Positions 6,872 through 9,878 of a stretch of 9,878 nucleotides of DNA are shown here, in pieces. The DNA is from an uncultured Lachnospiraceae bacterium. Its GTDB lineage: Bacteria; Bacillota; Clostridia; Lachnospirales; Lachnospiraceae. The stretch covers positions 1 to 9,878 of the forward strand of contig CALWEE010000046.1 in NCBI GenBank assembly GCA_944376975.1, read 5' to 3'. The notes under the pieces are model-generated. The model did no database searches. It was not told where the DNA came from and was given only the letters and a program-made list of their open reading frames with translations. The position numbers and the translations under genes were made by a program. Numbering within the stretch: the first letter of the stretch is position 1; every line of letters starts with the position of its first letter.

Positions 6872-7473
6872 ACAAAAAAACGCGCAACCTGCTTTGCCTC
6901 GTCGCCGCGCTGATCGTCCTGGCCGTCATATACCTGGCGGTCACGGAGATGAATCGGAAGGCCGAAGAAGCGGCGGATACATCGGAGGCGTTATATGACG
7001 GCGATCTGTCCACGATCACCGAAGTCAAAGTAGAAAAGGCAGACGAAGAAACGCCCCTTTTCCATGCGCGAAAAGACGGTGACGCCTGGGTATCCCTTAC
7101 AGACAGCTCTCTGGAGATAGACAGCGAGAAAGTCACGTCCGAGCTGTATGACCTTGCCGAGCTTTCTTCCGATCAGACGGTCGCCGAAAGCGTGGAAGAT
7201 ATGTCCGAATACGGGCTGGATGAGCCGACAGCGACCTTGACCATAACCGACGGCGCCGGTACCCATATATGGTATTTCGGTGATAAAAATTCCGTGACCA
7301 GCCAGTATTATATGTATCAGGACGGTGAAACCGCCATCCTGGCCGTACCGCTGAATACGTACAATACGATCATCAGCCTGGATGAAGCGGATCTGATCGT
7401 GGAGACGGAAGAGTCGGAATCGGGATCCGGATCGGAAACGGAAGCGGAAACGGAAGAAGAAACAGAAAGTTAA
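6868..7473 (+). CDS. DUF4340-like membrane-anchored protein with acidic tail
   Basis: This 201-residue protein is the last gene of the Gld-type operon. ATG 6868 overlaps the gldG-like stop as ATGA, with AAGGAGG (6849-6855) a little upstream. After MNKKTR comes a single membrane helix (about 8-26), likely a signal anchor that leaves the rest outside. The region 41-176 is DUF4340-like: LSTITEVKVEKADEETPLFHARKDGDAWVSL, then the hallmark YGLDEPTATLTITDG (115-129) and GDKNSVTSQYYMYQDGE with a following hydrophobic strand. DUF4340 proteins commonly accompany GldG-type operons and are often longer, so this copy may hold a single unit. The tail from about 180 is almost entirely Glu, Ser, Thr and Gly, encoded by short repeats of GGAAACGGAAGC type (7431-7470). 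Function is unknown; it is inferred to be an extracytoplasmic partner of the transporter. Confidence 0.8.
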   Translation: MNKKTRNLLCLVAALIVLAVIYLAVTEMNRKAEEAADTSEALYDGDLSTITEVKVEKADEETPLFHARKDGDAWVSLTDSSLEIDSEKVTSELYDLAELSSDQTVAESVEDMSEYGLDEPTATLTITDGAGTHIWYFGDKNSVTSQYYMYQDGETAILAVPLNTYNTIISLDEADLIVETEESESGSGSETEAETEEETES

Positions 7474-7498
7474 GACCGTACCTGAAAACAGGAATGAC

Positions 7499-7539
7499 AA
7501 GGAGCTTTTGCAGTATAATAACCGCAGAAGCTCCTTTTT
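7499..7539 (+). terminator. strong intrinsic terminator of the Gld-type operon
   Basis: AAGGAGCTTTTGC (7499-7511) pairs with GCAGAAGCTCCTT (7524-7536) over 13 base pairs with one T-G wobble. The loop is 12 bases (7512-7523), and five T residues follow (7535-7539, two of them in the stem). It lies 26 bases after the DUF4340 gene and separates this operon from the iscR promoter. Confidence 0.92.
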
Positions 7540-7550
7540 GGGAAGATGTA

Positions 7551-7579
7551 TTGACAGAAAACAGGCGGAGTGATATCCT
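7551..7579 (+). promoter_or_regulatory. sigma-A type promoter of the iscR-iscS-iscU-mnmA operon
   Basis: TTGACA (7551-7556) is a perfect -35 box. After a 17-base spacer comes TATCCT (7574-7579), a fair -10 box. It directly follows the upstream terminator and leaves a leader of roughly 40 bases before ATG 7629. Confidence 0.8.
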
Positions 7580-7584
7580 GTCAA
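7551..7584 (+). promoter_or_regulatory. inverted repeat enclosing the iscR promoter (possible operator)
   Basis: TTGACAG (7551-7557) and CTGTCAA (7578-7584) are exact reverse complements separated by 20 bases. The left arm is the -35 box itself and the right arm starts inside the -10 box. A further partly symmetric sequence, CTAGTGTTATAGTAG, lies at 7593-7607 just downstream. Either could bind the encoded Rrf2-type regulator for autoregulation, as IscR does in E. coli. That is inference; neither matches a site I can name with certainty. Confidence 0.35.
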
Positions 7585-7628
7585 TGGAAATCCTAGTGTT
7601 ATAGTAGACATTAAAGAGAGGTGAGGAC

Positions 7629-8039
7629 ATGAAACTTTCCACGAGAGGACGCTATGGCCTGCGGGCAGCGGCGGATCTGGCTGTTTACGCGAAAGACGGA
7701 CCGGTCTCCATAAGCAGCATCGCGGAACGTCAGGATCTGTCTGAACGGTATCTGGAACAGCTGATCGCCCGTCTGAAAAAAGCCGGTATCGTCAAAAGCA
7801 TCCGGGGCAGCGGCGGCGGCTACATTTTGGCGCGGCCAGCCGCCAGCATATCGGTGGGCGATATCCTGCGGGCGCTGGAAGGCAGCATGACGGTGGTCGA
7901 TTGTCCGGAAAACAAGGAAGCATGCGCCAACTATGATTCCTGTGTCACAAAATATGTCTGGAAGCGTATTAATGATAGTATTAACCAGACGGTTGACGCT
8001 ATGACATTGGAAGAGATCATAACAGTTAGAATGGAGTGA
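7629..8039 (+). CDS. iscR: Rrf2-family transcriptional regulator, IscR-type Fe-S sensor
   Basis: The 136-residue DNA-binding protein starts at ATG 7629 with AGGTGAGG (7618-7625) just upstream. The N-terminal winged helix-turn-helix reads MKLSTRGRYGLRAAADLA, then the recognition region ISSIAERQDLSERYLEQLIARLKKAGIVKSIRGSGGGYILARP (29-70), classic for Rrf2 proteins. Three cysteines, Cys92, Cys99 and Cys105, match the spacing of the cluster ligands in E. coli IscR (92, 98, 104), so it probably binds a [2Fe-2S] cluster and senses Fe-S status. It stands first in the operon for a cysteine desulfurase and a scaffold, and so likely autoregulates. CymR, the cysteine-metabolism Rrf2 protein of Bacilli, is an alternative, but it lacks this three-cysteine set. 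The target DNA motif was not established. Confidence 0.88.
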   Translation: MKLSTRGRYGLRAAADLAVYAKDGPVSISSIAERQDLSERYLEQLIARLKKAGIVKSIRGSGGGYILARPAASISVGDILRALEGSMTVVDCPENKEACANYDSCVTKYVWKRINDSINQTVDAMTLEEIITVRME

Positions 8040-8044
8040 CGATC

Positions 8045-9232
8045 ATGGATAAAAAGATCATATATCTGGATCACGCGGCGACGACGGCGACGCGGCCGGA
8101 AGTCGTGGAAGCGATGAGGCCCTACTTTACCGAATATTACGGGAATCCTTCAAGTGTATACGACCTTGGAGCGAAAAACAAACAGGTGATCACCCGGATG
8201 CGCGAGACCATCGGGAACGCCCTGGGTACCGCGCCGGAAAACATCTATTTTACGGCCGGCGGGACAGAGGCGGACAACTGGGCGTTGGTCGCCGCTGCGG
8301 AAGCTTACCGGGGAAAAGGCGATCACATCATCACGTCGAAGATCGAACATCACGCCATTCTCCACACCTGTGAATATCTTCAGAAAGAACGGGGATTTGA
8401 CGTGACTTATGTGGATGTGGACGAGAACGGGATCATCAAGCTGGATGAGCTGAAAAAAGCCATCCGCCCAACCACGATCCTCATTTCGGTCATGTTCGCC
8501 AACAACGAGATCGGGACGATCCAGCCCATTAAAGAGATCGGTCAGATCGCGAGAGAACATGGCGTCCTGTTCCACACCGACGCGGTACAGGCTTTCGGAC
8601 AGCTGCCCATTTCGGTGGACGATATGAATATCGACATGCTCAGCGCCAGCGGCCATAAACTGAACGGGCCGAAAGGCATCGGCTTCCTTTATATACGCAA
8701 AGGCGTGAAGATCCGTTCTTTCATACATGGAGGCGCCCAGGAACGCAAGCGCCGGGCCGGAACGGAAAACGTGCCGGGCATCGTGGGCATGGCGAAGGCT
8801 GTCGAGATCGCCGTCGCCACGATGGAAGAACGACGGGCGAAAGAAGAAGCGCTCCGGGACCATCTGATCCAAAGGGTCCTGGCCGAAGTGCCCTATACCC
8901 GTCTGAACGGCTCAGCCAGACACAGGCTGCCCAATAACGTCAATTTCAGTTTCCAGTTCATAGAAGGCGAATCTTTACTGATCATGCTGGATATGGCAGG
9001 TATCTGCGCGTCCAGCGGTTCGGCCTGCACATCCGGATCCCTCGATCCGTCCCATGTGCTTTTGGCCATCGGCCTGCCCCATGAGATCGCCCATGGTTCC
9101 CTTCGTCTCACGTTGGGCGAGGAAAATACGATGGAAGAGATCGATTACGTGGTGGATAAGATCAAAGAGATCGTGGCGCGGCTTCGGGCCATGTCGCCGT
9201 TATATGAGGATTTTATGAAAAACCGGAAATAG
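8045..9232 (+). CDS. iscS: cysteine desulfurase, IscS/NifS type
   Basis: This 395-residue PLP enzyme converts cysteine to alanine and carries the sulfur as a persulfide to Fe-S scaffolds and tRNA-thiolating enzymes. ATG 8045 is chosen with GGAG (8033-8036) 8 bases before it, five bases after the iscR stop. GTG 8036 in frame overlaps the ribosome site. Visible motifs: YLDHAATT (7-14), AGGTEADN (71-78), the PLP-stacking His of SKIEHHAIL (about 102-103), HTDAVQ (177-182, Asp179 and Gln182 for the cofactor), PLP-binding Lys205 in SASGHKLNGPKG, RAGTEN (237-242), and catalytic Cys328 in SSGSACTSG on the flexible loop. This is the class I form with the long loop, as in IscS/NifS, not SufS. Length is normal. 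The downstream scaffold and mnmA genes identify its likely sulfur acceptors. The name nifS is also used for this gene in Clostridia. Confidence 0.95.
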   Translation: MDKKIIYLDHAATTATRPEVVEAMRPYFTEYYGNPSSVYDLGAKNKQVITRMRETIGNALGTAPENIYFTAGGTEADNWALVAAAEAYRGKGDHIITSKIEHHAILHTCEYLQKERGFDVTYVDVDENGIIKLDELKKAIRPTTILISVMFANNEIGTIQPIKEIGQIAREHGVLFHTDAVQAFGQLPISVDDMNIDMLSASGHKLNGPKGIGFLYIRKGVKIRSFIHGGAQERKRRAGTENVPGIVGMAKAVEIAVATMEERRAKEEALRDHLIQRVLAEVPYTRLNGSARHRLPNNVNFSFQFIEGESLLIMLDMAGICASSGSACTSGSLDPSHVLLAIGLPHEIAHGSLRLTLGEENTMEEIDYVVDKIKEIVARLRAMSPLYEDFMKNRK

Positions 9233-9260
9233 ACAGATGAAGATCGAAGGAGGATAAAAA

Positions 9261-9878
<618 letters not shown>

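Overview
The window looks like chromosome from a Gram-positive anaerobe of the class Clostridia, most likely a Lachnospiraceae-type gut organism. This is inferred from three things. The order iscR - cysteine desulfurase - iscU/nifU - mnmA is typical of that group. The ligase belongs to a divergent LigA type that I recall from those genomes. Shine-Dalgarno sites are strong (AGGAGG-like) and most coding DNA is fairly GC-rich. All supported genes lie on the + strand.

Layout. (1) Positions 2-2630: the 3' part of an RluF-type 23S rRNA pseudouridine synthase, overlapped by 17 bases by a complete NAD+-dependent DNA ligase. (2) About 2631-3778: an AT-rich segment unlike its flanks. It holds one intact GNAT acetyltransferase, a collapsed ABC-exporter gene, small decayed-looking coding scraps, a possible terminator, and a palindrome just before the next operon. 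(3) Positions 3779-7473: a tight four-gene operon of ABC-2 type ATPase, six-TM permease, GldG-like auxiliary protein and DUF4340-like membrane-anchored protein. Two junctions are ATGA overlaps, and the operon ends in a very good intrinsic terminator at 7499-7539. (4) Positions 7551-9878: a consensus promoter, an Rrf2/IscR-type regulator with three cysteines, a cysteine desulfurase, an IscU-type scaffold, and the start of mnmA (tRNA 2-thiouridylase), cut by the window end.

How the genes work together. The last block joins sulfur mobilisation (desulfurase), Fe-S assembly (scaffold), Fe-S sensing (IscR-like) and a sulfur consumer (MnmA) in one transcription unit. The Gld-like block should form one membrane complex: ATPase plus permease, with two proteins anchored by N-terminal membrane segments that present extracytoplasmic domains. 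Its substrate cannot be read from sequence. The ligase and pseudouridine synthase are housekeeping genes, but the ligase departs from the E. coli LigA consensus at several positions of the NAD+/NMN site.

I see no RNA genes, CRISPR array, intact insertion sequence or clearly new system. The most interesting points are the ligase active-site substitutions, the AT-rich scar with the internally deleted ABC gene, the Gld-type complex in a non-gliding lineage, and the palindromes at the two promoter regions.
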